From assembly GCA_048594865.1 (NCBI GenBank), contig JBMDWZ010000086.1, positions 1-33,562 of the forward strand: a stretch of DNA of 33,562 nt, given 5' to 3'. The translations under genes and the position numbers were made by a program. How positions within the stretch are numbered: position 1 is the first letter of the stretch; each line of letters opens with the position of its first letter. This DNA is from CALKWS01 sp048594865 (GTDB lineage: Bacteria; Actinomycetota; Actinomycetes; Actinomycetales; Beutenbergiaceae). A model generated the notes under the pieces. It ran no database searches, was not told the DNA's origin, and saw only the letters and a program-made list of their open reading frames with translations. This document shows, piece by piece, positions 18,376-25,855 of this stretch.

Positions 18376-19854
18376 TTAGTACCGGTAGTGATCGGGCTTG
18401 TAGGGCCCGGCCACGTCCACGTCGATGTACTCGGCCTGGTCCTTGGTGAGCTCGGTGAGTTCCACCCCGAGCGCCTCCAGGTGCAGCCGTGCGACCTTCT
18501 CATCCAGCACCTTGGGCAAGACGTGCACGCCAACCTCGTAATTTCCGGCGGCGTCGGCGAGCTCCATCTGGGCCATCACCTGGTTGGTGAACGAGGCGCT
18601 CATCACGAACGAGGGGTGGCCGGTGGCGTTACCCAGGTTCAGCAGTCGCCCTTCGGACAGCACGATCACCGAGCGCTCCGGGCGTTCTTCATCACCCGGG
18701 ATCACCCACTCGTGCACCTGCGGCTTGATCTCCACCTGCTGCACACCGGGCAGAGCGGCCAGGCCGGCCACATCGATCTCGTTGTCGAAGTGGCCCACGT
18801 TGCCGACCACGGCCTTGTCCTTCATCGCGGCCAGGTGGCCGGCGGTGATGACGTTGACGTTGCCGGTGGTGGTGATGAAGAAGTCAGCATCGCCGAACAC
18901 GTCGTCGAGGGTGACCACTTGGTAGCCGTCCATCGCGGCCTGCAGCGCACAGATCGGGTCGATCTCGGTGATCAGCACCCGGGCGCCCTGGCCGCGCAGG
19001 GCATCGGCCGAGCCCTTACCAACGTCGCCGTAGCCGCAGACGACGGCGACCTTGCCGCCGATGAGGATGTCGGTGGCCCGGTTCAGGCCATCGGGCAGGG
19101 AGTGGCGGATGCCGTACTTGTTGTCGAACTTGGACTTGGTGACCGAGTCGTTGACGTTGATCGCCGGGAACAGCAACTGTCCTTGGGCGTGCAATTGGTA
19201 TAGCCGGTGCACACCGGTGGTGGTCTCTTCGCTGACCCCGATGATCTGCTCGGCCGCCGCGGTCCAGTGGCTGGAATCGGCGTCGAACGCCCGCCGCAGT
19301 TGGGCCAGGAACGCGAGCTTCTCCGCCGAGTATCCCGACTCACCGGGCTGCGGATCGGACTCCACCGCACCATTGCGTTCGGCGCGCACACCCTCATGGA
19401 CCATGACGGTGGCGTCACCGCCGTCGTCCAGGATCATCGTGGGCCCGGCGTGCTCGGGCCACTGCAGCACCTCATCGAGGCACTCCCAATACTCCGCCAG
19501 GCTCTCACCCTTCCAGGCATACACCGGTACGCCCTGGGGGTCCTGGGCGGTCCCGTGCGGGCCGACGACGACCGCCGCGGCGGCCTCGTCCTGGGTGGAG
19601 AAGATGTTGCACGAGGCCCACCGAACCTGCGCGCCCAGAGCGGTGAGCGTTTCGATGAGCACCGCCGTCTGCACGGTCATGTGCAGCGACCCGGTGATCC
19701 GGTGGCCGGCCAAGGGCTGGCCCGCACCGAACTCCTCACGCAAGGACATCAGCCCCGGCATCTCGTGTTCGGCGAGTCGAATCTGGTGCCGGCCCACCGG
19801 CGCCAGAGAAAGATCGCGCACCTTGTACTGTCCGGCGAGTTCGTCAAAGCTCAT
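18376..19854 (-). CDS. ahcY: Adenosylhomocysteinase
   Basis: AhcY (SahH) hydrolyses S-adenosylhomocysteine to homocysteine and adenosine, relieving inhibition of methyltransferases. The 492-aa protein matches the long actinobacterial form. Visible are GSLHMTVQTAVLIETL (55-70), CNIFSTQDEAAAA (82-94), the active-site segment NVNDSVTKSKFDNKYG (233-248), the NAD-binding GYGDVGKG (274-281) and the C-terminal GPYKPDHYRY required for cofactor binding. All key residues are intact. TACGCT lies 8 nt before the ATG and no Shine-Dalgarno is visible, so the transcript may be nearly leaderless. It diverges from the aminotransferase at 19987 across 132 bp. Confidence 0.98.
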   Translation of the reverse strand: MSFDELAGQYKVRDLSLAPVGRHQIRLAEHEMPGLMSLREEFGAGQPLAGHRITGSLHMTVQTAVLIETLTALGAQVRWASCNIFSTQDEAAAAVVVGPHGTAQDPQGVPVYAWKGESLAEYWECLDEVLQWPEHAGPTMILDDGGDATVMVHEGVRAERNGAVESDPQPGESGYSAEKLAFLAQLRRAFDADSSHWTAAAEQIIGVSEETTTGVHRLYQLHAQGQLLFPAINVNDSVTKSKFDNKYGIRHSLPDGLNRATDILIGGKVAVVCGYGDVGKGSADALRGQGARVLITEIDPICALQAAMDGYQVVTLDDVFGDADFFITTTGNVNVITAGHLAAMKDKAVVGNVGHFDNEIDVAGLAALPGVQQVEIKPQVHEWVIPGDEERPERSVIVLSEGRLLNLGNATGHPSFVMSASFTNQVMAQMELADAAGNYEVGVHVLPKVLDEKVARLHLEALGVELTELTKDQAEYIDVDVAGPYKPDHYRY

Positions 19855-19986
19855 GGTTCAAGAGCGTAACCGTTCGAGGACCCGGCCCGTTGCCGCCAAC
19901 GCGACCGCGCGGGCCCACGGTCCGTCATCTGGGCGTTCGGCGGCGCGGCACCGCGGGGACTGTGTTGGCCGCTACGGTGAGGAGTT

Positions 19987-21156
19987 ATGACGGACTTTGA
20001 CGCGATCACCATCGAGCATCTTCGACAGGTCGGAGGCTCCAAGTGGTCCCGCTTCCCCGGGACCATCGGTGCGTTCATCGCCGAGATGGACTTTGGTGCG
20101 GCGCCGGCGATCACCCAGGCCCTGCACGCAGCAGTGGACCGGGGCAACTTCGGGTACCACACCCCCGGCCCCACCCAGGAGATGGCGCAAGCGTTCGCTG
20201 GTTTCGCCCAGGATCGGTACGGCTGGAGCGTCGATCCTTCCGACGTCAAACCCATCCCCGATGTGCTCACCGCCTTGAGCGCCGCGATTCGCCTGCTGTC
20301 ACGCCCGGGCTCGCCCGTCATCGTGCCCACCCCGGCCTACATGCCGTTCATCAAGATCCCAGACACCGATGACCGGGCGATCATCGAGGTCCCGATGATC
20401 AACGACGACGGCCACTACACCTACGACCTGGACGCCCTAGACGCGGCGTTCGCCGCCGGGGGCCACCTGCTGGTGCTGTGCAACCCTCACAACCCGGTGG
20501 GTCGGGTACTCACCGAGGCGGAGATGCTCGATATCGCGCGCGTGGTGGACAAGCACGACGGCGTGGTGTTCTCCGATGAGATCCACGCCCCGTTGACCTT
20601 CACCGGCCACCAGCACGTGCCCTACGCCTCACTCAACGAGCGCACCGCCGCACACACCATCACCGCCGCCTCGGCGTCCAAAGCGTGGAACCTGCCGGGA
20701 CTCAAAGCCGCCCAGATCATCCTCAGCAACGATGCCCACCGCGACATCTGGGCGCGGTCGGGTGAAGCGGTCTCCGATCGCACCGCCGCGCTCGGGTACG
20801 TCGGCGCCACCGCCGCCTACTCCGGTGGCGGCGACTGGCTCGATGAAGTCATCGACTACCTCGACGGCAGCCGGCACCTGCTCACCGAGTTGCTTGCCGA
20901 GCACCTGCCGCAGGCCCGGTACACCCCGCCGCAGGGCACCTACCTAGCCTGGATCGACATCTCCGATGTCCCGATCCCCGGGCGCGCCGGGGCGTTCTTC
21001 CGCCGGGAAGCCGATGTGGTGCTCACCGACGGTGGCTCATGTGGCGACGTGGGTGGCGGGTTCATCCGCTACAACTTCGCCACCCCACGGCCGATCCTCA
21101 CCGAGGGCATCCGCCGGCTCGGCCAGGCCGTCAGTGCCGCGAGCGCGGGGGCTTAA
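19987..21156 (+). CDS. MalY/PatB-type PLP-dependent aminotransferase or C-S lyase
   Basis: A 389-aa fold-type I PLP enzyme. The PLP lysine is K232 in SASKAWNLPGLK. Also visible are PTPAYMPF (114-121), CNPHNPVGR (165-173) and SDEIHAPL (196-203), the last typical of the MalY/PatB cystathionine beta-lyase group rather than AspC. Such enzymes cleave cystathionine or aminate aromatic or sulfur substrates; the substrate cannot be read from sequence. Being divergent from ahcY, it may help route homocysteine or cystathionine, but that is inference. GAGGAG ends 2 nt before the ATG, and TACGGT lies just upstream. Confidence 0.9.
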   Translation: MTDFDAITIEHLRQVGGSKWSRFPGTIGAFIAEMDFGAAPAITQALHAAVDRGNFGYHTPGPTQEMAQAFAGFAQDRYGWSVDPSDVKPIPDVLTALSAAIRLLSRPGSPVIVPTPAYMPFIKIPDTDDRAIIEVPMINDDGHYTYDLDALDAAFAAGGHLLVLCNPHNPVGRVLTEAEMLDIARVVDKHDGVVFSDEIHAPLTFTGHQHVPYASLNERTAAHTITAASASKAWNLPGLKAAQIILSNDAHRDIWARSGEAVSDRTAALGYVGATAAYSGGGDWLDEVIDYLDGSRHLLTELLAEHLPQARYTPPQGTYLAWIDISDVPIPGRAGAFFRREADVVLTDGGSCGDVGGGFIRYNFATPRPILTEGIRRLGQAVSAASAGA

Positions 21157-21182
21157 GGGCGGTAGGGCGCAAGGGAGTTTAG

Positions 21183-21389
21183 TTACTCGCCCACGGGGGT
21201 GCCGGCGCCCGGTATCAACACCGGCACACCGTCGTTCACTGGGTAGGACAGCGGGCGATCGGGATCGTCACTGACCAAGGTGACCTCGCCGTCGTAGGCG
21301 GTGGAAACGTGCAGCGCGGCTCCGCTGACCGGGCAGCGCAACAGGTCGGCCAGCCACGGTTCGATCGTTGGGGACTTCGGTGTGCTCAC
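21183..21389 (-). CDS. Trm112-like small protein
   Basis: A 68-aa protein of the Trm112/UPF0434 type: LLRCPVSGAAL near the N-terminus and YPVNDGVPVLIPG near the C-terminus. Family members are zinc-ribbon-like activators of methyltransferases or small proteins of unknown role. Here only one of the possible zinc cysteines remains (CPVS), so zinc binding is doubtful. The GTG start overlaps the manB stop (GTGA at 21386-21389), so it is coupled to manB. It ends 26 nt from the convergent aminotransferase. Confidence 0.8.
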   Translation of the reverse strand: MSTPKSPTIEPWLADLLRCPVSGAALHVSTAYDGEVTLVSDDPDRPLSYPVNDGVPVLIPGAGTPVGE

Positions 21390-22825
21390 GGTGCGTCCTT
21401 CCCGGATTCGCTCGCCAAGGCGCCGGAGACGCCGTCACGGACTTTGATCATGATGTCTTCGTCTTCGGCTTCGACGTTGAGTCGCAGCAACGGTTCGGTG
21501 TTCGAGGGCCGCAGGTTCAACCACCAGCGCGGCGCGGCATCCCAGTGACTGATGGTGAGGCCATCGGATTCATCGACGCTCAGCACCCCTGACTCAATGT
21601 CAGCGGCGAACAGTTCGCGGACCGTTTCGAGGGCCACGCCGGTGTCCTGAACCACGAAGTTGATTTCGCCCGAGGCGGTGTAGGGGGTGTGCACCTCGGC
21701 CAACTCCGACAGGGTCATCGGCGAGGTGCCCAGCACCTGCAGCACATGCAGGGCCGCGAGCATGCCGGTGTCGGCGTAATAGAAGTCCCGGAAGTAGTAG
21801 TGAGCGCTGTGCTCGCCGCCGAAGATCGCATCGTGGGCGGCCATCTGGTCCTTGATGAAGGCGTGACCCACCCGGGTTTGGATCGCGGTGGCACCCGCGG
21901 CCTGCACGTACTCCGGTACGGCGCGGGAGGTGATGAGGTTGTGGATGATGGTGGGCTGGCGACCGGCAGCCTTCTCCGCCTCGATCTGGCGCAGCGCGAC
22001 CAGAACCGTGATTGCCGAGGGGCTGACCGCGCCGCCGCGCTCGTCGATGACGAAGCACCGGTCGGCGTCGCCATCGAAAGCCAAACCGATGTCCGCCTGC
22101 TCGGCGATCACCGCGGCCTGCAAGTCCAGCAGGTTCTGTGGTTCCAGCGGGTTGGGTTCGTGGTTGGGGAACGTGCCATCCAGTTCCCCGTACATCACGA
22201 CCAGGTCCAGCCCGAGGTCGGGCAGCCCGGCGTCGGTACCCAGCACCGCGCCAGCGGTGAGGCTCGCCATCGCGTTCGCTGCGTCCACCACCACCTTCAG
22301 CGGCCGGAGTCCGCGGGTGTCCACCAGCGAGCGCAGGTGTGCGGAGTAATCGGCGAGAGTGTCTTCGTGGGTGATCGTGCCCTGCTGTTCGGCGGCCGGG
22401 ATCCCCTGCTCCAGATACTCCTGGGCCATCTTTTGCACGTCGAGCAGACCGCTGCCGGTACCCACCGGCTTGGCACCGGCGAAGCACAACTTCATGCCGT
22501 TGTATTGGGCCGGGTTGTGGCTGGCGGTGAACATTGCCCCGGCCATTTCCCGCGCACCGCTGACGTAGTACAGCCCGTCGGTGGAGCAAAGCCCGATATG
22601 CAGCACGTCCAGGCCGCGCCAGGCCACGCCCTCACCGAAGGCGGTGGCCAGCGGCGGGGAGCTTTCACGCATGTCTTGGCCGATGGCCACGCTGGTGGCA
22701 CCGTCACGGGCGGCCGCGACGTCAGCGAAGGCGGCGCCCAAGGCGCGCGCTTCCTCCACGTCCCATTGCTGGGGCACTAGGCCGCGGATGTCATTGGCCT
22801 TCACGATCGCGCTGAGATCACTCAC
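21386..22825 (-). CDS. manB: Phosphomannomutase / phosphoglucomutase
   Basis: The enzyme interconverts mannose-6-phosphate and mannose-1-phosphate, feeding GDP-mannose for phosphatidylinositol mannosides, polyprenyl-phosphate mannose and surface glycans. The 479-aa alpha-D-phosphohexomutase has phosphoserine loop TASHNP (100-105, S102), metal-binding DGDADR (251-256), sugar-binding GGEHS (336-340) and phosphate-binding RPSNTEP (439-445), all intact. The GTG at 22825 (VSDLSAIVKANDIRG) matches the family N-terminus; the longer frame to 22876 has no homology. It lies downstream of DUF3499 and is coupled to the Trm112-like gene, as in related genomes. Glucose versus mannose specificity is not decided by these motifs. 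Confidence 0.95.
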   Translation of the reverse strand: MSDLSAIVKANDIRGLVPQQWDVEEARALGAAFADVAAARDGATSVAIGQDMRESSPPLATAFGEGVAWRGLDVLHIGLCSTDGLYYVSGAREMAGAMFTASHNPAQYNGMKLCFAGAKPVGTGSGLLDVQKMAQEYLEQGIPAAEQQGTITHEDTLADYSAHLRSLVDTRGLRPLKVVVDAANAMASLTAGAVLGTDAGLPDLGLDLVVMYGELDGTFPNHEPNPLEPQNLLDLQAAVIAEQADIGLAFDGDADRCFVIDERGGAVSPSAITVLVALRQIEAEKAAGRQPTIIHNLITSRAVPEYVQAAGATAIQTRVGHAFIKDQMAAHDAIFGGEHSAHYYFRDFYYADTGMLAALHVLQVLGTSPMTLSELAEVHTPYTASGEINFVVQDTGVALETVRELFAADIESGVLSVDESDGLTISHWDAAPRWWLNLRPSNTEPLLRLNVEAEDEDIMIKVRDGVSGALASESGKDAP

Positions 22826-22875
22826 GCGCCCGAGCCTACCGGCAGCCGCGTGACCAAAAGGTAACGCCCCCAACA

Positions 22876-22902
22876 AGCGCTCGCAGCGCGCTCGCAGGCG
22901 CT
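22876..22902. terminator. Candidate hairpin between DUF3499 and manB
   Basis: AGCGC (22876-22880) and GCGCT (22898-22902) bracket a region containing two copies of GCTCGCAG and an internal AGCGC-rich segment, so it can fold into an interrupted stem. It lies directly after the DUF3499 stop on the minus strand and is followed by TTGTTGG. The stem has internal mismatches and no U-tract, so support is modest. Confidence 0.3.
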
Positions 22903-22907
22903 AAGGA

Positions 22908-23309
22908 CTACTCGCCGCCTTCACCGGGGATGACGCGCAGGTGCCCGCGGCGCTGGCCCGGCGCCGGGCGGGACTGGGTGATCGGGGCGGGCGCCACCGA
23001 GCCTCGTTCGGCGGGTACCGAACGCTGCGGCGGCGGGGTCCTGGAGGCTTCCCGGACAGCGTCGGCCAGCGCGAGCAAGTCGTCACTGCTAGGCGGGGCC
23101 GGGGTGAACTCGGTAGCGAGTTGGACCACGTCCCAGCCGCGCGGAACGGTCAGACGTTCGGCGTGGGCGATGCACAGGTCATAGGAGTGTGGTTCGGCAT
23201 GCGTCGCCAGCGGACCCAACACGGCGGTGGAGTCTGCGTAGACATAGGTGAGTGTCGCCACCGCCGGGGCGGAGCACGTTGACCGGGTGCACTGACGAAT
23301 CGCTCTCAC
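22908..23309 (-). CDS. DUF3499 family protein
   Basis: A 133-aa protein whose first 65 residues match the actinobacterial DUF3499 family (CTRSTCSAPAVATLTYVYAD ... GPLATHAEPHSYDLCIAHAERLTVPRGWDVV). Cysteines at 7, 12 and 46 plus nearby histidines suggest a small metal site, which is inference. The C-terminal half is Pro/Arg-rich and disordered. The GTG at 23309 (VRAIRQC) gives the family N-terminus. No Shine-Dalgarno is seen, and TACGGT lies 9 nt upstream. It diverges from the zincin-like gene across 80 bp and precedes manB, an arrangement also found near M. tuberculosis manB/pmmA. Its function is unknown. Confidence 0.88.
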   Translation of the reverse strand: MRAIRQCTRSTCSAPAVATLTYVYADSTAVLGPLATHAEPHSYDLCIAHAERLTVPRGWDVVQLATEFTPAPPSSDDLLALADAVREASRTPPPQRSVPAERGSVAPAPITQSRPAPGQRRGHLRVIPGEGGE

Positions 23310-23389
23310 AATTTCTGTACCGTACCTGCCCCCGGGCCGGTGTTGGTGCGGGCACGCCGCGCGTGGCGTCATCTGGCACCCTTGGCATC

Positions 23390-23914
23390 ATGAGCACCAG
23401 TTCTTCTGACTCCCGCGCAGGCGACCACAGTGGCGCGCGGCCAGATTCGCAACCGTCAGCGGCCGCGGACCTGAGCACCACGGTGCTGCCTTCGCGGCGT
23501 TCGGGCCGGCGTCGAGAGCGTCACGGCCGCGGGCTGCGCGGCCCGTTGCTGCCGCCCACGGCGCCCGGTGCGCAGAGCCGAAGCGAACGCTTCGACGTGC
23601 TGATGCTGCGTTCGGTCAGTGCTTTGGAGCGCTCCATGGCCGGGCACCTGAACGGGGTGGAGTTCGCGGTAGAAGACATCCCACCGTCGGCGCCAGCCCC
23701 GTGGGAGACCGGTGGGGTGCCGTTGGGCCGCTACTTCCCGGCCGATGCTGGCCAGGGCCTAGCGGACCGGATTGTGCTCTACCGGCGCCCGATCGAGTCT
23801 CGCTGTGAGGATGAGGCCGACGTGCGGGATGTGGTGCGCCACGTCCTGGTGGAACAGGTGGCGCAGATGACGGGTCAAGATCCTGATGACATTGACCCGT
23901 GGGACGGGATTTAG
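23390..23914 (+). CDS. Zincin-like metallopeptidase-family protein, HExxH degenerate
   Basis: A 174-aa protein of the small actinobacterial family paired divergently with DUF3499 and usually annotated as metallopeptidase (zincin_1). Recognisable parts are the basic RRRERHGRGLRGPLLPP (40-56), FAVEDIPPSAPAPW (92-105), RIVLYRRPIESR (127-138) and VRHVLVEQVAQMTG (149-162). At the last segment, where zincins carry HExxHxxG, the residues are RHVLVEQVAQMTG, so the two zinc histidines and catalytic Glu are not in register. Proteolytic activity is therefore unlikely or atypical. ATG 23390 (MSTSSSD) is chosen because the upstream frame has no homology. The stop overlaps the stop of the convergent 42-aa gene. 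Confidence 0.8.
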   Translation: MSTSSSDSRAGDHSGARPDSQPSAAADLSTTVLPSRRSGRRRERHGRGLRGPLLPPTAPGAQSRSERFDVLMLRSVSALERSMAGHLNGVEFAVEDIPPSAPAPWETGGVPLGRYFPADAGQGLADRIVLYRRPIESRCEDEADVRDVVRHVLVEQVAQMTGQDPDDIDPWDGI

Positions 23915-24039
23915 TGAACCCGTCCGCGTAGTTGGGCGGTCGCCTGGGCGACGGTTTGGCGGCGCACCGCGAGCTCGTACTCACGAGCCTGCGCGACCTG
24001 GGCAGCTCGTCGAGATTGACGGTTCTGCGGGGCGGACAT
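23911..24039 (-). CDS. Short basic hypothetical protein, 42 aa
   Basis: A complete short reading frame, beginning MSAPQNRQSRRAAQV and ending RGRVH, preceded by GAGGA with 7-nt spacing (minus strand AAAGAGGAATGCGTCATG). That is one of the best ribosome-binding sites in the window, which argues for translation. The product is Arg/Gln/Ala-rich, predicted mostly helical and basic, with no membrane segment, cysteine or recognised domain. Its TAA (23911-23913) shares bases with the TAG of the convergent zincin-like gene (23912-23914). It lies downstream of the DUF5719 gene with a 280-bp leader. I do not recognise a family. Confidence 0.6.
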   Translation of the reverse strand: MSAPQNRQSRRAAQVAQAREYELAVRRQTVAQATAQLRGRVH

Positions 24040-24319
24040 GACGCATTCCTCTTTCGATTTGTACCGGCGACGGGTTGCCGGCGGTGACCTGATTGAACTT
24101 TCTCAATCCTACCGGCACATCGGTTCGAACCCCAGCGTTTATTGGACTCTGTGCCGAGGCTCACAGCCGCAGAATCATGCGGGAAAGTCCAGGTATTTAG
24201 GCATTGGGTCAGGCGCGTATGAAGCGCTGGCAAAGCGGTCTCAAGGTCGCCTTGTGCACACAGGACACGGACTGGTTGCGCACCAGGAATGAGCAAAGTC
24301 CGGGTGATCGCCGGGGCAC
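24040..24319. other. 280-bp intergenic region upstream of the 42-aa gene
   Basis: No convincing gene is seen here. It contains a perfect dyad GATTGA-ACTTTC-TCAATC at 24091-24108 and a small CCGGC...GCCGG hairpin at 24064-24082, just before the ribosome-binding site of the 42-aa gene. Base composition is less GC-rich than the neighbours. It must hold the 3' end of the DUF5719 transcript and may hold a promoter or small RNA. Confidence 0.4.
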
Positions 24320-25855
24320 TCAGTTGGAACTGAGACGCACCTGGGCAACGCCGCCGTCATCGGTGTCCGGCGTCAGCCCGATCATTGCGATCAGCTCACC
24401 GTCGGGCGCCTCGGAACTGAGCATCGCACTGGCCAGCACGTCCTCGCCCTGAATCTGGACAGCGACCACCTCAGAGCCATCGGAATCCGCGGTGGCATCG
24501 GCGTCCAGGACGGTCGAGGAGTGCGCCGATATCGTCACGGCCAGCTCATCGCCCACGGTGCCGTCGGAGAGCACCGGATGCACGGTGACCTCGGTGTCGG
24601 TGTCGGTGGGGTTGCTGAGCGCCACGGTGGTGGCGCCGACCAGGCCGGTGGGGACGTTCAGCACTCCCCCGTCCTGGCTTTGGCGGCCGGACAGCCAGGC
24701 CTGGTCTACCGGGGCGGTGTTGGGGTCCAGTTCCCCGGCGGTGCCTTGGGCACTGCGCATCACCGATGCCGTGACCGGGCGGTCGGAGGTCACCTCGATG
24801 GTGACGGGCCCCGAAGGGATCCCGTCCAAGGAAATGTCCGTCACCACCCCGGGTTCCAAGACCTGCCCCTGAGCCCCGGCCAGGCCCACGGGACCCTCGT
24901 CGGTGAGCACCCGCACGTCGATGGTGGCCTGCTCTTGCACCTCGGGGTTCACCAACCGCAGCACCGGCGCCAGATCGGCGTCGGTATCGGCGATGAACGG
25001 TCCGGCGTAGATCTCGGTGCTCGGATCGCTGGCGACGGTGATGATGTCGGTGCCGGCGGCCACGATTCCATCGAGGGAACTGGACTGGATGCTGGAGGCG
25101 AGGTAACCGCCGTCGGCGTTCACCCGCAACGCGATCGCGTCCGATAACTCCAGGGTCTCCAGGAGCACCGCCACGGCCTCTCCCGGCGGCACCAGGATCT
25201 CGCTGGGTGCCTCGATGGGCCCGACATCGCCCCAGACGTCCAGGCTCGCCGTCACCGGCGTTTCACCGGGATTGACCATCGTCAGCTGAGCCGAGGATCC
25301 AAGCTGCGTGCTGCCGCCAACGAACCATTGCGTCGTGGACGGTGCGGTGCATTCGGCGGCGCTCAGGCCGCGCAGGTCGCCCTCATCGGTACGGGCCACG
25401 GTGCTGGCTCCGATCGTGACCGCAGGTTCGGCGCCGGAGCGCACCACCGCCGGTGCGGAGGCGCCGGTGAAGTCACCGAGGGTGATCTCGGCGCCGTTCA
25501 GTTCTTCGGCCTCATCGCCCAGCGGCGTGTAGGTGACCGACGGCGGGTCCTGGGTGGCGGAGATGACGGCGATGTCGGTCACCGAGCGCGCGTCATCGGA
25601 GCCGGTTCCGAATTCTTCGTCGTATTCGATGTCGTCACCGGCCTCACCGGTCACCACTCGCGGCGGGCCCGGGCACACGAGTGCGGTGGGCGCCGGGCTG
25701 ACTTGAACGGCGTCGGCAGCCGGTTCGCCGGGCGGCTGCGGGGGCCACATGGTGCCGGCCACGAGGACGGCGCCGGCAGCGCCGAGAACGAACAGTCCAC
25801 TGGCGATGGCGCCGGTGCGGCGGATAGCCACTCGCAGTCCAGATTCGATGCTCAT
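24320..25855 (-). CDS. DUF5719 family secreted or membrane-anchored protein
   Basis: A 511-aa protein with one N-terminal membrane segment (about 15-40, GAIASGLFVLGAAGAVLVAGTMW) and a long acidic, beta-rich extracytoplasmic region. That region has repeated Ig-like or adhesive-type strands (STQLGSSAQLTMVNPGETPVTASLDVWGDVG; TTVALSNPTDTDTEVTVHPV), matching DUF5719. The function is unknown. The ATG at 25855 overlaps the glycosyltransferase stop (ATGA), so the two are coupled. The pairing suggests an envelope or glycan-associated role. The start is fixed by this overlap rather than the longer frame to 25942. Confidence 0.85.
   Translation of the reverse strand: MSIESGLRVAIRRTGAIASGLFVLGAAGAVLVAGTMWPPQPPGEPAADAVQVSPAPTALVCPGPPRVVTGEAGDDIEYDEEFGTGSDDARSVTDIAVISATQDPPSVTYTPLGDEAEELNGAEITLGDFTGASAPAVVRSGAEPAVTIGASTVARTDEGDLRGLSAAECTAPSTTQWFVGGSTQLGSSAQLTMVNPGETPVTASLDVWGDVGPIEAPSEILVPPGEAVAVLLETLELSDAIALRVNADGGYLASSIQSSSLDGIVAAGTDIITVASDPSTEIYAGPFIADTDADLAPVLRLVNPEVQEQATIDVRVLTDEGPVGLAGAQGQVLEPGVVTDISLDGIPSGPVTIEVTSDRPVTASVMRSAQGTAGELDPNTAPVDQAWLSGRQSQDGGVLNVPTGLVGATTVALSNPTDTDTEVTVHPVLSDGTVGDELAVTISAHSSTVLDADATADSDGSEVVAVQIQGEDVLASAMLSSEAPDGELIAMIGLTPDTDDGGVAQVRLSSN

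Noticed and set aside
19855..19986. Possible SAH riboswitch upstream of ahcY
   Set aside because: The conserved SAH-aptamer core sequence is not recognisable, and the leader appears too short if TACGCT is the -10.
21689..22780. Plus-strand frame opposite manB
   Set aside because: Shadow of a well-conserved phosphohexomutase; His/Gly-rich with no homology.
24118..24140. GGTTCGAACC resembling a tRNA T-loop
   Set aside because: T-stem arms do not pair, and no acceptor stem, D-arm, anticodon arm or CCA could be built around it.
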